A stretch of DNA of 64,000 bases from Pyrococcus kukulkanii (GTDB lineage: Archaea > Methanobacteriota_B > Thermococci > Thermococcales > Thermococcaceae). Both the position numbers and the translations under genes were made by a program. The notes beneath the pieces are model-generated. The model made no database searches, had not been told where the DNA came from, and saw nothing but the letters and a program-made list of their open reading frames with translations. Shown in pieces: positions 1 to 7,369 of the stretch (positions are counted from its first letter, which is position 1; the number at the start of each line of letters is the position of its first letter). Location of the stretch: NCBI RefSeq assembly GCF_041647995.1, contig NZ_JARRIB010000001.1, positions 124,001-188,000 of the forward strand. Reading direction: 5' to 3'.

Positions 1-386
1 TCAACGGCTTCCTTTATCCTCTCTATATGGTGGGGTCTCCACCTCTCCTTCTGGATCGTTAAAACTGTCCCCGGTTCAACCGCTATCGTGTGGTACTTTC
101 CCAAGGGCACATCATCCCTGCTCGTGTAAACGATTGGACCAGTTATCCTAAGCTGGTTTGCAAACTTGTGCAGGTTTATCTTTTCAGCCTTAACTCCTAA
201 AAACACAGGAATTACCTCAACTTTCTCGGGTCTTAAGGAGTCGCTCCTTTGAGCCTGCTTCCTCAAGGTTTTCGCGTACACGATGTCCCCCTCGTTTATG
301 ACGTGATAAAGGTGCCAGAGATCATCAAGAGTCTCAACTTTAATTTTAACCATCCCCTCCTTGGGCTTCTCCTCAAGTATTTCCAT
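1..386 (-). CDS. pelA: Pelota (Dom34 family), N-terminal part
   Basis: Partial gene; its 3' end lies beyond base 1. The visible 128 residues begin MEILEEKPKEG and contain GDIVYAKTLRK and EKINLHKFANQ, which match the N-terminal Sm-like domain of archaeal Pelota. With aEF1alpha, archaeal Pelota rescues stalled ribosomes. The ATG at 384-386 is preceded by a GGAGGTGA Shine-Dalgarno site and sits 4 bp after the stop of the RNase P gene upstream, so the two are probably co-transcribed. The catalytic-like central and C-terminal domains cannot be seen here. Confidence 0.9.
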   Translation of the reverse strand, partial: MEILEEKPKEGMVKIKVETLDDLWHLYHVINEGDIVYAKTLRKQAQRSDSLRPEKVEVIPVFLGVKAEKINLHKFANQLRITGPIVYTSRDDVPLGKYHTIAVEPGTVLTIQKERWRPHHIERIKEAV

Positions 387-390
387 CTTC

Positions 391-753
391 TCACCTCCAG
401 CCAAACTCAGATAGGAACTTCTTCTTAAGCCTTCTTATGGTGCCAGAGACCCCAAGAGTTCTCACGAGAACCTTTTTCCCCTTAAATTCAGTCAACAGGA
501 TAAGAGAAAATCTGACATGCTCAACGTAATTCCTATCGCATCTAAGAATTCCAGTCTGAGATTCCTCATCAAATTTAATCAACCACGGCTTGGCCATTGA
601 GGTTCCAACTTCACCAAGAACTCGAAGAATATTGCCCCATATCATCTCCCTTACTTCCCCTTTCTTCAGGGGCTCCTCGGAGATAACTTGGAAAGCTATG
701 TACCTGTGCTTATCCCTAAGCGTGGGGGGGAGGGTTTTTGGTCTATCGCTCAT
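391..753 (-). CDS. rnp2: RNase P protein component 2 (Pop5)
   Basis: 120 residues, the usual length for archaeal Pop5. It is a protein subunit of RNase P, which pairs with Rpp30 to activate the specificity/catalytic RNA in 5' maturation of pre-tRNA. Recognisable features are the start [21 protein letters not shown], the central ILRCDRNYV strand and the end [19 protein letters not shown]. Its sequence is clearly divergent from the P. horikoshii protein as remembered. A TATA-like CTATTAAATTC lies about 25 bp upstream of the ATG on the minus strand, so the transcript is probably nearly leaderless. It precedes pelota in an apparent operon and is divergent from TFB. Confidence 0.95.
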   Translation of the reverse strand: MSDRPKTLPPTLRDKHRYIAFQVISEEPLKKGEVREMIWGNILRVLGEVGTSMAKPWLIKFDEESQTGILRCDRNYVEHVRFSLILLTEFKGKKVLVRTLGVSGTIRRLKKKFLSEFGWR

Positions 754-865
754 GCCCTAAGTTACTCAGCTAGAATTTAATAGTTGCTGTGCAAAAAATT
801 TGCATAGTGGAGATTCTTAAATACTTCTTTGAGGAGACTAGTTTAACACGTCACTAAGTAACACA

Positions 866-880
866 AAAGGTTTATATACC
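866..880 (+). promoter_or_regulatory. BRE/TATA promoter of TFB gene
   Basis: AAAGGTTTATATACC is a strong archaeal BRE plus TATA box. Transcription should start about 25 bp downstream, near 903, which gives a leader of roughly 35 nt before the GTG start of TFB. The leader is G-rich (GCCGGCGGGGGTGTTGGGGTG). Confidence 0.75.
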
Positions 881-938
881 TTTCGGTATTCGTAGTTATA
901 TTGAGAAGAGCTTTTGGACCGCCGGCGGGGGTGTTGGG

Positions 939-1841
939 GTGAATAAGCAAAGAGTTTGTCCCGTTTGTGGATCAACTGAGTTTATATATGACCCCGAAAG
1001 GGGCGAAATCGTCTGCGCAAGGTGTGGTTACGTAATTGAAGAGAACATCATTGACATGGGACCAGAATGGAGGGCCTTTGATGCTTCTCAGCGTGAAAGA
1101 AGATCAAGAACAGGAGCCCCAGAGAGTATACTTCTCCACGACAAAGGGCTATCTACCGATATAGGAATTGATAGGTCGCTAACTGGCTTAATGAGAGAAA
1201 AGATGTATAGGCTTAGGAAGTGGCAGTCAAGGCTTAGGGTTAGTGATGCAGCGGAGAGAAACCTTGCATTTGCATTGAGTGAACTTGACAGGATTACCGC
1301 TCAATTAAAATTGCCAAAACATGTTGAAGAGGAAGCCGCAAGGCTGTATAGGGAAGCCGTAAGAAAAGGATTAATAAGGGGGAGATCCATCGAAAGTGTT
1401 ATAGCTGCCTGTGTATATGCAGCGTGCAGGTTGCTAAAGGTTCCCAGAACCCTAGATGAAATATCAGATATAGCGAGAGTTGAGAAGAAGGAGATCGGAA
1501 GAAGTTACCGTTTCATCGCAAGAAATCTGAATTTAACTCCGAAAAAGCTCTTCGTCAAGCCCACTGATTATGTTAACAAGTTCGCGGATGAACTCGGGCT
1601 AAGTGAGAAGGTTAGAAGGAGGGCCATAGAAATTCTTGAAGAGGCTTACAGGAGAGGCCTTACAAGTGGAAAGAGCCCAGCCGGACTAGTTGCCGCAGCC
1701 CTCTATATAGCCTCACTTCTTGAAGGAGAGAAGAGGACTCAGAGGGAAGTTGCCGAAGTTGCGAGGGTCACGGAAGTAACGGTGAGAAACAGATATAAAG
1801 AGCTTGTAGAAAAGCTCGGAATTAAGGTTCCCATTGCATAA
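939..1841 (+). CDS. tfb: Transcription initiation factor TFB
   Basis: 300-residue archaeal TFIIB homologue. It bridges TBP-bound TATA DNA and RNA polymerase. The zinc ribbon has Cys7, Cys10, Cys26 and Cys29 (CPVC, CARC), followed by the B-reader/linker region (GPEWRAFDASQRERRSRTG) and two cyclin folds (about 105-200 and 205-300) ending in a helix-turn-helix (TQREVAEVARVTEVTVRNRY) that reads the BRE. The start is a GTG at 939 inside a G-rich Shine-Dalgarno context; the residues after it match the known Pyrococcus N-terminus MNKQ. It is transcribed alone, and a T-rich terminator follows. Confidence 0.97.
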   Translation: MNKQRVCPVCGSTEFIYDPERGEIVCARCGYVIEENIIDMGPEWRAFDASQRERRSRTGAPESILLHDKGLSTDIGIDRSLTGLMREKMYRLRKWQSRLRVSDAAERNLAFALSELDRITAQLKLPKHVEEEAARLYREAVRKGLIRGRSIESVIAACVYAACRLLKVPRTLDEISDIARVEKKEIGRSYRFIARNLNLTPKKLFVKPTDYVNKFADELGLSEKVRRRAIEILEEAYRRGLTSGKSPAGLVAAALYIASLLEGEKRTQREVAEVARVTEVTVRNRYKELVEKLGIKVPIA

Positions 1842-1866
1842 TTTTTTAATTTTATTTTATTATTTT
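1842..1866 (+). terminator. T-rich terminator after TFB
   Basis: Directly after the TAA stop come several runs of T (ATTTTTTAATTTTATTTTAT). Oligo-T tracts of this kind terminate archaeal RNA polymerase. The tRNA-Ser gene on the opposite strand ends shortly beyond. Confidence 0.6.
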
Positions 1867-1889
1867 GAAGAAAGGGGAAGAAAGTATTC

Positions 1890-1976
1890 TGGCGCCGGGG
1901 CGGGGATTTGAACCCCGGTGGGCAAACGCCCACGGGCTCTCCAGGCCCGCGCCTTCCCTGGCTAGGCTACCCCGGC
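1890..1976 (-). tRNA. tRNA-Ser (anticodon GGA)
   Basis: Read on the minus strand it begins GCCGGGGTAGCC and ends with acceptor CCCCGGC, discriminator G and an encoded CCA (1890-1892). The anticodon stem CGGGC/GCCCG closes the loop CTGGAGA, giving anticodon GGA (UCC codons). The long variable arm (GTGGGC...GCCCAC) is typical of class II serine tRNAs. It lies just downstream of the EF-1alpha/S10 genes on the same strand and may share their transcript. Confidence 0.95.
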
Positions 1977-2014
1977 ACACCTATATTAAATAGAATTAGA
2001 GGGATTATAAACCT

Positions 2015-2323
2015 TCAGGATATTAGCTCAATCTCAATTGTAACATCCTCAGGAACACGAATCCTCATGATCTGCCTCATGGCCCTCTCATCGGCCTCAA
2101 TGTCAATGAGCCTTTTGTGTATTCTGAGCTCCCATCTATCAAACGTTGCTGAGCCCTCACCATCTGGACTCTTCCTTGTAACGATCCTTATCCTCTTGGT
2201 CGGCAGTGGTATTGGCCCACTCATCCTAACTCCAGTTCTCTCGGCGATCTGCCTTATTTGACTTGCAACTTCCTCAAGGGAACGGACATTAGTGCTTGCA
2301 AGCTTGATCCTCGCTTTTTGCAT
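2015..2323 (-). CDS. rps10: 30S ribosomal protein S10
   Basis: 102 residues, normal for archaeal uS10. The sequence starts [19 protein letters not shown] and contains the GPIPLPTKR(IR)[12 protein letters not shown] loop typical of the family, ending IEIELIS. It is a component of the small-subunit head near the mRNA exit and tRNA sites. It lies 39 bp downstream of the EF-1alpha gene on the same strand, the conserved archaeal tuf-rps10 pair, with tRNA-Ser following. Confidence 0.97.
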   Translation of the reverse strand: MQKARIKLASTNVRSLEEVASQIRQIAERTGVRMSGPIPLPTKRIRIVTRKSPDGEGSATFDRWELRIHKRLIDIEADERAMRQIMRIRVPEDVTIEIELIS

Positions 2324-2362
2324 AAAATCACCCCAGGAGAATTAAAGAAAGGGGAGAAGAGA

Positions 2363-3649
2363 TCACTCACCCTTCTGGATTGAAATTACCATACCAGCAG
2401 CAACAGTCATACCCATGTCTCTGATAGCGAACCTACCGAGCTGTGGAATCTCCTTGACTGGCTCAAGGACCACTGGCTTCATTGGCCTGAGGATAACGAT
2501 AGCTGAGTCACCGGTCTTGATGAACTGTGGGTTCTCCTCCACTATGTTACCGGTCCTGGGATCAAGCTTTGCAAGGAGCTGCTCGAACCTGACTGGAATC
2601 TGGGCAGTGTGGGCATGAAGGACTGGGCTGTATCCAACGGTGATAGCCGTTGGGTGGTTGAGGACGATGATCTGAGCCTTGAAGGTATCCTTGGTTCTGA
2701 CGACTGTTGGCGGGTTGTTTGCGTGTCCAGCAACGTCACCTCTCTTGATGTCGTTCTTGCTAACACCTCTGACGTTGAATCCGATGTTGTCACCTGGGAG
2801 TGCTTCCTGAAGTGGCTCGTGGTGCATCTCAATGGACTTAACTTCACCCTGAATGGGCTTGTGGAAGATCGTGCTTGCGGGCTCGAAGATGACCACGTCG
2901 CCGACCTTAAGCTTACCGGTCTCAACCCTACCGACTGGAACTGTACCGACACCCTTAATTGAGTAGACATCTTGGATGGGTATCCTGAGTGGCTTGTCAA
3001 TTGGCTTCTCTGGTTCTGGAACCTTGTCAAGGGCCTCGATGAGTGTTGGACCGTTGTACCATGGCATCTTGTCGCTCTTCTTAACGACGTTGTCTCCCTC
3101 CCAAGCGCTGATTGGAATGACTGGGAAGTCCTTGTAACCGAGCATCTTGAGGAGCTTCTCAACCTGAGCCTTGACCTTCTCGAAGACCTTCTGATCGTAG
3201 TTAACCATGTCCATCTTGTTTATACAGACAATTATGTGCTTGATACCAAGGGTTCTTGCAAGGAAGGCGTGCTCCTTAGTCTGTGGCATGACACCATCGG
3301 TAGCTGCAACGACGAGAACTGCAACGTCTGCCTGTGAAGCACCGGTGATCATGTTCTTAACGAAGTCCCTGTGACCCGGAGCGTCGATGATAGTAATGTA
3401 CCTGTGTGGGGTCTCGAACTTGGTGTGGGCGACATCAATGGTAATACCTCTTTCTCTCTCCTCCTTAAGCCTGTCCATGACCCAAGCGAACTTGAAGGAC
3501 TTACCCTTTTCACCCATCTCCTCGAACTTCTTGATGATGGTCTCTGGGATGTTACCGGTATCGTAAAGGAGCCTACCGATTGTTGTACTCTTACCGTGGT
3601 CTACGTGTCCGATAAACACGATGTTAACGTGGGGCTTCTCCTTTGGCAT
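2363..3649 (-). CDS. tuf: Translation elongation factor 1-alpha
   Basis: 428-residue GTPase that delivers aminoacyl-tRNA to the ribosome; it also works with Pelota in rescue. G1 is GHVDHGKST (residues 14-22), G2 lies near [10 protein letters not shown]3 is DAPGHRDF, G4 is NKMD and G5 is SAW; beta-barrel domains 2 and 3 follow. The Shine-Dalgarno GGAGGTGG lies at 3656-3663. The mRNA leader contains a large predicted hairpin (see separate entry). The codon choice is strongly biased, as expected for a highly expressed gene, and this gives long open frames on the opposite strand that are not genes. Confidence 0.98.
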   Translation of the reverse strand: MPKEKPHVNIVFIGHVDHGKSTTIGRLLYDTGNIPETIIKKFEEMGEKGKSFKFAWVMDRLKEERERGITIDVAHTKFETPHRYITIIDAPGHRDFVKNMITGASQADVAVLVVAATDGVMPQTKEHAFLARTLGIKHIIVCINKMDMVNYDQKVFEKVKAQVEKLLKMLGYKDFPVIPISAWEGDNVVKKSDKMPWYNGPTLIEALDKVPEPEKPIDKPLRIPIQDVYSIKGVGTVPVGRVETGKLKVGDVVIFEPASTIFHKPIQGEVKSIEMHHEPLQEALPGDNIGFNVRGVSKNDIKRGDVAGHANNPPTVVRTKDTFKAQIIVLNHPTAITVGYSPVLHAHTAQIPVRFEQLLAKLDPRTGNIVEENPQFIKTGDSAIVILRPMKPVVLEPVKEIPQLGRFAIRDMGMTVAAGMVISIQKGE

Positions 3650-3689
3650 CTTTAACCACCTCCAAATTTTTGCCTAACCCTACTTTTGA

Positions 3690-3768
3690 CCGAGCTTTTT
3701 AAGATTTTCGCACATCGGCCCCCTCAGGCGGGAAACCCGCCCAAGTAGAGGGGGCCTCATAAGCTCGG
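3690..3768 (-). promoter_or_regulatory. Structured leader of EF-1alpha mRNA
   Basis: On the minus strand an outer stem CCGAGCTT (3761-3768) pairs with AAGCTCGG (3690-3697). Inside it GGCCCCC pairs with GGGGGCC, and a terminal stem GGGCGGG/CCCGCC closes a TTT loop. The outer arm begins almost exactly at the transcription start expected from the TATA box at 3786-3796, and the structure ends 26 nt before the Shine-Dalgarno site. A role as leader regulator or stability element is inference; an H/ACA guide RNA was considered but no 3' ACA is present. Confidence 0.5.
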
Positions 3769-3785
3769 ATTGAAGTTGAGAAGGA

Positions 3786-3796
3786 GGTTTAAAAAC
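3786..3796 (-). promoter_or_regulatory. TATA box of EF-1alpha operon
   Basis: GTTTTTAAACC on the minus strand. The expected start site, about 25 bp downstream, falls near 3766, giving a 115-nt leader. The box lies directly downstream of the C/D guide RNA on the same strand. Confidence 0.55.
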
Positions 3797-3797
3797 T

Positions 3798-3863
3798 TAA
3801 CTCAGGGCTCGGCGGTGACCACTTTCATCACTCCTCAGACAAGACCGATTTCTTCATCGCCTA
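3798..3863 (-). ncRNA. Box C/D guide RNA (sRNA)
   Basis: On the minus strand the order is box C GCGATGA (3854-3860), a spacer ending ATCGGTCTTGT, box D' CTGA (3835-3838), box C' TGATGA (3825-3830), a second spacer ending CACCGCCGAGCC, and box D CTGA (3802-3805). D' and C' are 4 nt apart, as is standard. Such RNAs bind L7Ae, Nop5 and fibrillarin and guide 2'-O-methylation of the base paired to the fifth nucleotide upstream of D or D'. The targets were not assigned. Box C deviates by one base and the second spacer is long, so confidence is below that of the pair at 5.6 kb. Confidence 0.65.
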
Positions 3864-3922
3864 TTTAACGCTAACCCATGAAAGTATTTAAGCGGTTTTC
3901 CCAAGCTGAGATGGTGTTTATG

Positions 3923-4672
3923 ATGAGGTTCATTCCCCTTATCGTTGCAAGACCTGAAGTTCAGATGGCCATAGATGAGGCAATAATGAGGGCAAGGATT
4001 GAGGGCAGAGTTCCAGACACCGTAAGGCTTTACGTTTTCAAGCCTAGTTCCGTGACCATAGGGAGATTCCAGAGCGTGAAGCACGATGTTAATCTAGAAA
4101 AAGCTAAAGAATTAGGTATTCCAGTCGTGAGGAGGATAACCGGAGGAGGAAGCGTTTTCCATGATGAATACGGGGAAATAACGTACTCGGTGGTTATAGG
4201 AGAAGACTATCACCCTGCCCTTAAGAGCATTCAAGAGAGCTACAGATTCTTAGCGGGCCCCTTAGTCGATGCCCTTAAAGACCTAGGGCTGAATGCAGAG
4301 TTTTCGGGACTTAACGATATCGTGGTTAATGGAAAGAAAATCAGCGGATCAGCCCAAACTAGAAGAAAGGGTGTTATTTTGCAACACGGAACTTTCATGT
4401 ACTCGACGAGACTTGAGGTTTTAGCTTCAGTACTGAAGGTTTCCAAGGAAAAACTGAAGGATAAGGGAGTGAGGAGCATCTACGAGAGGGTAACCACCGT
4501 AGAGAGAGAAGGAATAAAGTTATCGAGAGAGGAAGCTTATGAGCTCCTGAAGAACAGCTTTTTCAGAGCATTTCCTTTAGAAGTAGGAGAGCTGACGGAC
4601 TATGAGCTGGAGCTTGCAGAAAAGCTGATCGAGGAGAGATATGGGAATGAGAGGTGGAACCTCATGAAGTAA
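3923..4672 (+). CDS. Lipoate-protein ligase A family protein
   Basis: 249 residues with the lipoate/biotin ligase fold: PVVRRITGGGSVFHD (RRxxGGGxVxHD substrate loop), YSVVIG, and GKKISGSAQTRRKG with the catalytic-type lysine in NGKKISGSAQ. It matches the large catalytic domain of LplA/LipM-type enzymes; the small C-terminal domain (LplB) is not present beside it. The frame is open from 3878, but a TATA box (GTATTTAAG, 3889-3897) lies inside that extension. The start is therefore placed at the ATG at 3923, which has a GGTG site 6 bp before it. The 3' end overlaps the convergent cation efflux gene by 11 bp. Lipoate versus octanoate substrate cannot be told. Confidence 0.85.
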   Translation: MRFIPLIVARPEVQMAIDEAIMRARIEGRVPDTVRLYVFKPSSVTIGRFQSVKHDVNLEKAKELGIPVVRRITGGGSVFHDEYGEITYSVVIGEDYHPALKSIQESYRFLAGPLVDALKDLGLNAEFSGLNDIVVNGKKISGSAQTRRKGVILQHGTFMYSTRLEVLASVLKVSKEKLKDKGVRSIYERVTTVEREGIKLSREEAYELLKNSFFRAFPLEVGELTDYELELAEKLIEERYGNERWNLMK

Positions 4673-5522
4673 CACCTTTTATGTCCACATGAACAAAGGC
4701 AACCTCCACCTCCGGTAGCTCCTCTATTTTCTTCTTAACCTCCTCACTTATATCGTGGGCCTCTTTAAGGGTCATCTCTGGAGGAACTTCTATGTGTAAC
4801 TCAACATGTAACGTACTCCCAACGTAGTGAGCCCTTAGGTCATGAACTCCCAAAACCCCAGGAACGCTCTTGGCAACATCCTCTATCCTTTTGTAAACTT
4901 CGTATGGAGGGGCCCTACCCGTTAAGTAGTGGACGTTCTCAAGGATTATCTCAACCGCAATTTTCCCTATGAACAGTGCAACCACAAATCCCGCAAGGGC
5001 ATCTCCAGAGCTTATTCCGACCTTCTCAAGACCGAATCCAAAGAGAACGGCTATAGTACTCAGGACGTCGCTACGATGATGATAGGCGTCAGCTATCAAT
5101 ATTTGATTGTTCATTTTCTTTCCTACAGCTAGGGTGTATCTAGTCATGCCATCCTTCACGAGAATTGAGAGAACCGCAACGCCAACCATTAAGGGAGTTA
5201 CTTTAATTCTCGTTCCAAGGATGATCCTTTCCAAGGAATCCCTAGCTATCTCGTAAGCCACTATAAGCAGGAGCTCACCCATGAAGAATGCAAATAAGGG
5301 TTCAAACCTTGAGTGGCCAAACGGATGAGAGCTGTCTGGGGGCTTTTTCGATATTTTTACCCCAATAAGTCCAATGATGCTCGTAAGGGTGTCGCTAAAC
5401 GAATGAATGCCATCAGAAATTAGGGCTATGCTTGAATAAAGAAAGCCTATGATTATCTTAACAACTCCCAGTGCTGTGTTCCCAACTATGCTGACCACTA
5501 TGGGCTTGTACTCTTCCCTCAT
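4662..5522 (-). CDS. Cation diffusion facilitator (Zn/Fe/Co/Mn efflux)
   Basis: 286 residues. About six membrane segments span residues 10-200, followed by a cytoplasmic C-terminal domain of ferredoxin-like fold (SVPGVLGVHDLRAHYVGSTLHVELHI). The transport-site motifs are HSFSD in segment II and HHRSD in segment V, the CDF HxxxD pattern. It should exchange divalent metal for protons at the cytoplasmic membrane; metal specificity is not readable (HD pairing suggests zinc, by family analogy). It is a single gene. The two C/D guide RNAs upstream lie on the same strand. Confidence 0.92.
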   Translation of the reverse strand: MREEYKPIVVSIVGNTALGVVKIIIGFLYSSIALISDGIHSFSDTLTSIIGLIGVKISKKPPDSSHPFGHSRFEPLFAFFMGELLLIVAYEIARDSLERIILGTRIKVTPLMVGVAVLSILVKDGMTRYTLAVGKKMNNQILIADAYHHRSDVLSTIAVLFGFGLEKVGISSGDALAGFVVALFIGKIAVEIILENVHYLTGRAPPYEVYKRIEDVAKSVPGVLGVHDLRAHYVGSTLHVELHIEVPPEMTLKEAHDISEEVKKKIEELPEVEVAFVHVDIKGVTS

Positions 5523-5618
5523 TTTATCACCTTAGCATATGCACAAAATTTCCTGAGCAACAAAATTTTAGAAAAGGGGTTATTAGGATTTCTTTTTGTT
5601 AGTCTAATCTAATTCCTG

Positions 5619-5676
5619 CGGTCAGTCCGTCACTCCTTCATCACGCATCAGCCTAGGCTGAACTCCTCATCCCGCG
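5619..5676 (-). ncRNA. Box C/D guide RNA, second of tandem pair
   Basis: Minus strand: box C-like GATGAGGA (5664-5671), guide GTTCAGCCTAGG, box D' CTGA (5648-5651), 4-nt gap, box C' TGATGA (5638-5643), guide AGGAGTGACGGA, box D CTGA (5622-5625). Both guides are 12 nt, the archaeal norm. Box C carries a one-base change from RTGATGA. The predicted targets would contain CCTAGGCTGAAC and TCCGTCACTCCT; I could not place them in rRNA or tRNA from memory. Confidence 0.8.
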
Positions 5677-5688
5677 GTGTTCCCTAAA

Positions 5689-5746
5689 AAGCTCAGAGAT
5701 CACCTACCATCATCACCACTCAGTTCGCCCATCAATCATCATTGCC
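5689..5746 (-). ncRNA. Box C/D guide RNA, first of tandem pair
   Basis: Minus strand: perfect box C ATGATGA (5736-5742), guide TTGATGGGCGAA, box D' CTGA (5720-5723), short gap, box C' TGATGA (5710-5715), guide TGGTAGGTGATCT, box D CTGA (5693-5696). Size and spacing match canonical Pyrococcus C/D sRNAs, which assemble with L7Ae, Nop5 and fibrillarin to methylate rRNA or tRNA. It lies about 20 bp from the second guide RNA on the same strand, so both may come from one precursor. Confidence 0.88.
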
Positions 5747-5776
5747 AAAAACTCAAAGAAGAGAGAGTTTAAAAAG

Positions 5777-6010
5777 TTAAACGTCCCAGCCAAACTCCTC
5801 CCTCACAAGCTTTACTAACTCCTTGAACTCTTCTTTCTTTATATTGACGCTACTTGTGGCTCCAACGAGAGCAATTATTCCGTGTACTTCTTCTTGGATC
5901 TGTATAACGTCATCGCTAACTTTGGCCACCCTAAGTTCCCTCCTTGCAACTTCGTCTTCACTTATCTTGAACCTGTCTTCTCCTATCTTGTAATATCTAA
6001 TCTCTGTCAT
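5777..6010 (-). CDS. Conserved small protein, function unknown
   Basis: 77 residues beginning MTEIRYYKIGEDRFKISEDE, with alternating charged strands and a C-terminal helix (FKELVKLVREEFGWDV). I do not recognise a family; it looks like a small beta-alpha protein of Thermococcales. An upstream in-frame ATG (6025) forms the Shine-Dalgarno sequence itself (ATGGAGGTGAGC), so the start is placed at 6010, six bases after GGAGGTG. It is monocistronic, with the guide RNAs downstream and the tRNA genes divergent. Confidence 0.7.
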   Translation of the reverse strand: MTEIRYYKIGEDRFKISEDEVARRELRVAKVSDDVIQIQEEVHGIIALVGATSSVNIKKEEFKELVKLVREEFGWDV

Positions 6011-6128
6011 TTTGCTCACCTCCAAAAGCTCTTCCGAATTTTAGTTACGAAACGGAAGATTATAAAGATTTCTCAGCCCAGGAACCGTAATATTTATAAA
6101 GTCATTTCAGTGGTTATTTTTTGGACGC

Positions 6129-6204
6129 GCCGCCGTAGCTTAGCTGGTGGAGCGCCGGACTGTTAATCCGGCGGTCCCCGGTTCGAATCCGGGCGGCGGC
6201 GCCA
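6129..6204 (+). tRNA. tRNA-Asn (anticodon GTT)
   Basis: Acceptor GCCGCCG pairs with CGGCGGC; discriminator G and an encoded CCA (6202-6204) follow. The anticodon stem CCGGA/TCCGG encloses CTGTTAA, anticodon GTT. A TATA box (ATATTTATAAAG) lies about 35 bp upstream. It is followed 8 bp later by the next tRNA gene, probably in the same transcript. Confidence 0.96.
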
Positions 6205-6212
6205 AAAGGAAA

Positions 6213-6290
6213 GGGCCCGTAGCTCAGCCTGGTCAGAGCGCGCGGCTCATAACCGCGTGGTCCGGGGTTCAAATCCCCGCGGGCCCACCA
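6213..6290 (+). tRNA. tRNA with CAT anticodon (elongator Met or Ile2)
   Basis: Acceptor GGGCCCG pairs with CGGGCCC; discriminator A and an encoded CCA (6288-6290) follow. The anticodon loop is CTCATAA, anticodon CAT. It lacks the features of an initiator (no A1 mismatch or three G-C pairs in initiator form), so it is either elongator Met or the isoleucine tRNA whose C34 becomes agmatidine. The GGGCCC acceptor and GCGGCTCATAACCGC stem resemble archaeal Ile2 as remembered, but sequence alone does not settle it. Confidence 0.9.
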
Positions 6291-6293
6291 GAA

Positions 6294-7130
6294 TTATTCC
6301 CTTCTCGAAAGCATTATTCCCAGGAGAATTAAGGCAAGTCCAAGGAGCGTTGATTTTAAGATTTTCTCCCCAACTACAATCGATATAAACACCAGGGAAA
6401 GCACGGGGGTTAGGTAAACGAGGGATGCAACTTTTCCAGCCTCTTCCCTCTCCAACGCCTTAAGCCACAGAAGGAAGGTAAGACCCATCTCAAATGTTCC
6501 AATGTAAACTGCCCCGAGGACTCCAAGGGGGTCGAACTTTATTCCCCTTATAACCCCAAGGGTGAGAATATAGAGGGAGCCAAAGAAGAAATTCCAGAAC
6601 ATCTTCTCCTCAGCCTTCCTGGGGTCTCTAAGGTTGAAGATCCAGTACATGGCCCACACCAATGCACTGCTTAGGGCAAGGGCATCGCCAAGGGGATTTG
6701 CAAAGCTTAAGGATGAGAGGTTACCGTGCGTTCCAATAACCAATGCTCCAAGGAATCCAACGATAACGCCAAAGAACTCTTTAATCGTCAAAGGTTGACC
6801 TAAGAATGCTGAAGAGAATACCACGAGAATTATGGGCCACGTGTAGTTTAATGCCTGTGCTTCCTGAGCTGGGAGGAGGGAGTATGCATTGAACAGGACT
6901 AAGTAGTACAGGAAGGGGTTTATGAACCCTAAAAACGCTGAGTAGATGTTTTTTCTTATAGAGAATTTTTTGCCCTCCCTTAGATTTGCCCCCAAGAATA
7001 TTATCGTTGATGTGAGAGAAGCGTAGAGTAGCATACTTACGGGATCCAGCCTCGAAAGGGTAAGCTTAAAGGCAGAGGCCACGGTGGACCAGAAGATTAT
7101 TGCAAGTACGGCATAATGAATGGGGCGCAT
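6294..7130 (-). CDS. EamA/DMT family transporter
   Basis: 278 residues forming about ten membrane helices in two EamA repeats (roughly 1-135 and 145-278). The family signatures are AIIFWSTVASAFKLTLS in helix 1, a YYLVLFNAYSLLPAQEAQALNYTWPIIL repeat end, and GTFEMGLTFLLWLKALE in the second half. The family exports amino acids, metabolites or nucleotide sugars; the substrate is not predictable. It is encoded on the minus strand, downstream of the L7Ae-S28e-L24e ribosomal operon and about 30 bp from it, and it ends just 3 bp from the tRNA gene on the other strand. Confidence 0.85.
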   Translation of the reverse strand: MRPIHYAVLAIIFWSTVASAFKLTLSRLDPVSMLLYASLTSTIIFLGANLREGKKFSIRKNIYSAFLGFINPFLYYLVLFNAYSLLPAQEAQALNYTWPIILVVFSSAFLGQPLTIKEFFGVIVGFLGALVIGTHGNLSSLSFANPLGDALALSSALVWAMYWIFNLRDPRKAEEKMFWNFFFGSLYILTLGVIRGIKFDPLGVLGAVYIGTFEMGLTFLLWLKALEREEAGKVASLVYLTPVLSLVFISIVVGEKILKSTLLGLALILLGIMLSRRE

Positions 7131-7160
7131 ATAGAAGGATAGAAGGAGGGGTTAATAACA

Positions 7161-7364
7161 TTACTTCTTCTTGGCCCTCTGAAGCCTTGCCTCTTGGTAA
7201 GCCTTGGTCCACTTGAGCTTCCTGGGGTTCCTACCCATGAAGAAGTACCTCTCACACTTCCTCGAGCAGAAGAAGAACACCCTTCCATCGTTCCTGACGA
7301 ACATCTTTCCAGTTCCAGGCTCGAAAGGCTTTCCACAGTAGGAACAGATGTTCCATCTTGCCAT
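7161..7364 (-). CDS. rpl24e: 50S ribosomal protein L24e
   Basis: 67 residues with the zinc ribbon Cys7-x2-Cys10 ... Cys33-x3-Cys37 (CSYC, CSRKC), the standard form of archaeal eL24. It binds the large subunit near the inter-subunit bridge. It is the last gene of the L7Ae-S28e-L24e operon, 5 bp after S28e. Confidence 0.97.
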   Translation of the reverse strand: MARWNICSYCGKPFEPGTGKMFVRNDGRVFFFCSRKCERYFFMGRNPRKLKWTKAYQEARLQRAKKK

Positions 7365-7369
7365 TCAAT

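Noticed and set aside
2415-3655. Several long open frames antisense or out of frame within the EF-1alpha gene
   Set aside because: They follow from the strong codon bias of EF-1alpha, have no ribosome-binding sites and no protein-like composition.
3690-3768. H/ACA guide RNA as explanation of the hairpin
   Set aside because: No ACA at the 3' side on either strand and no clear pseudouridylation pocket.
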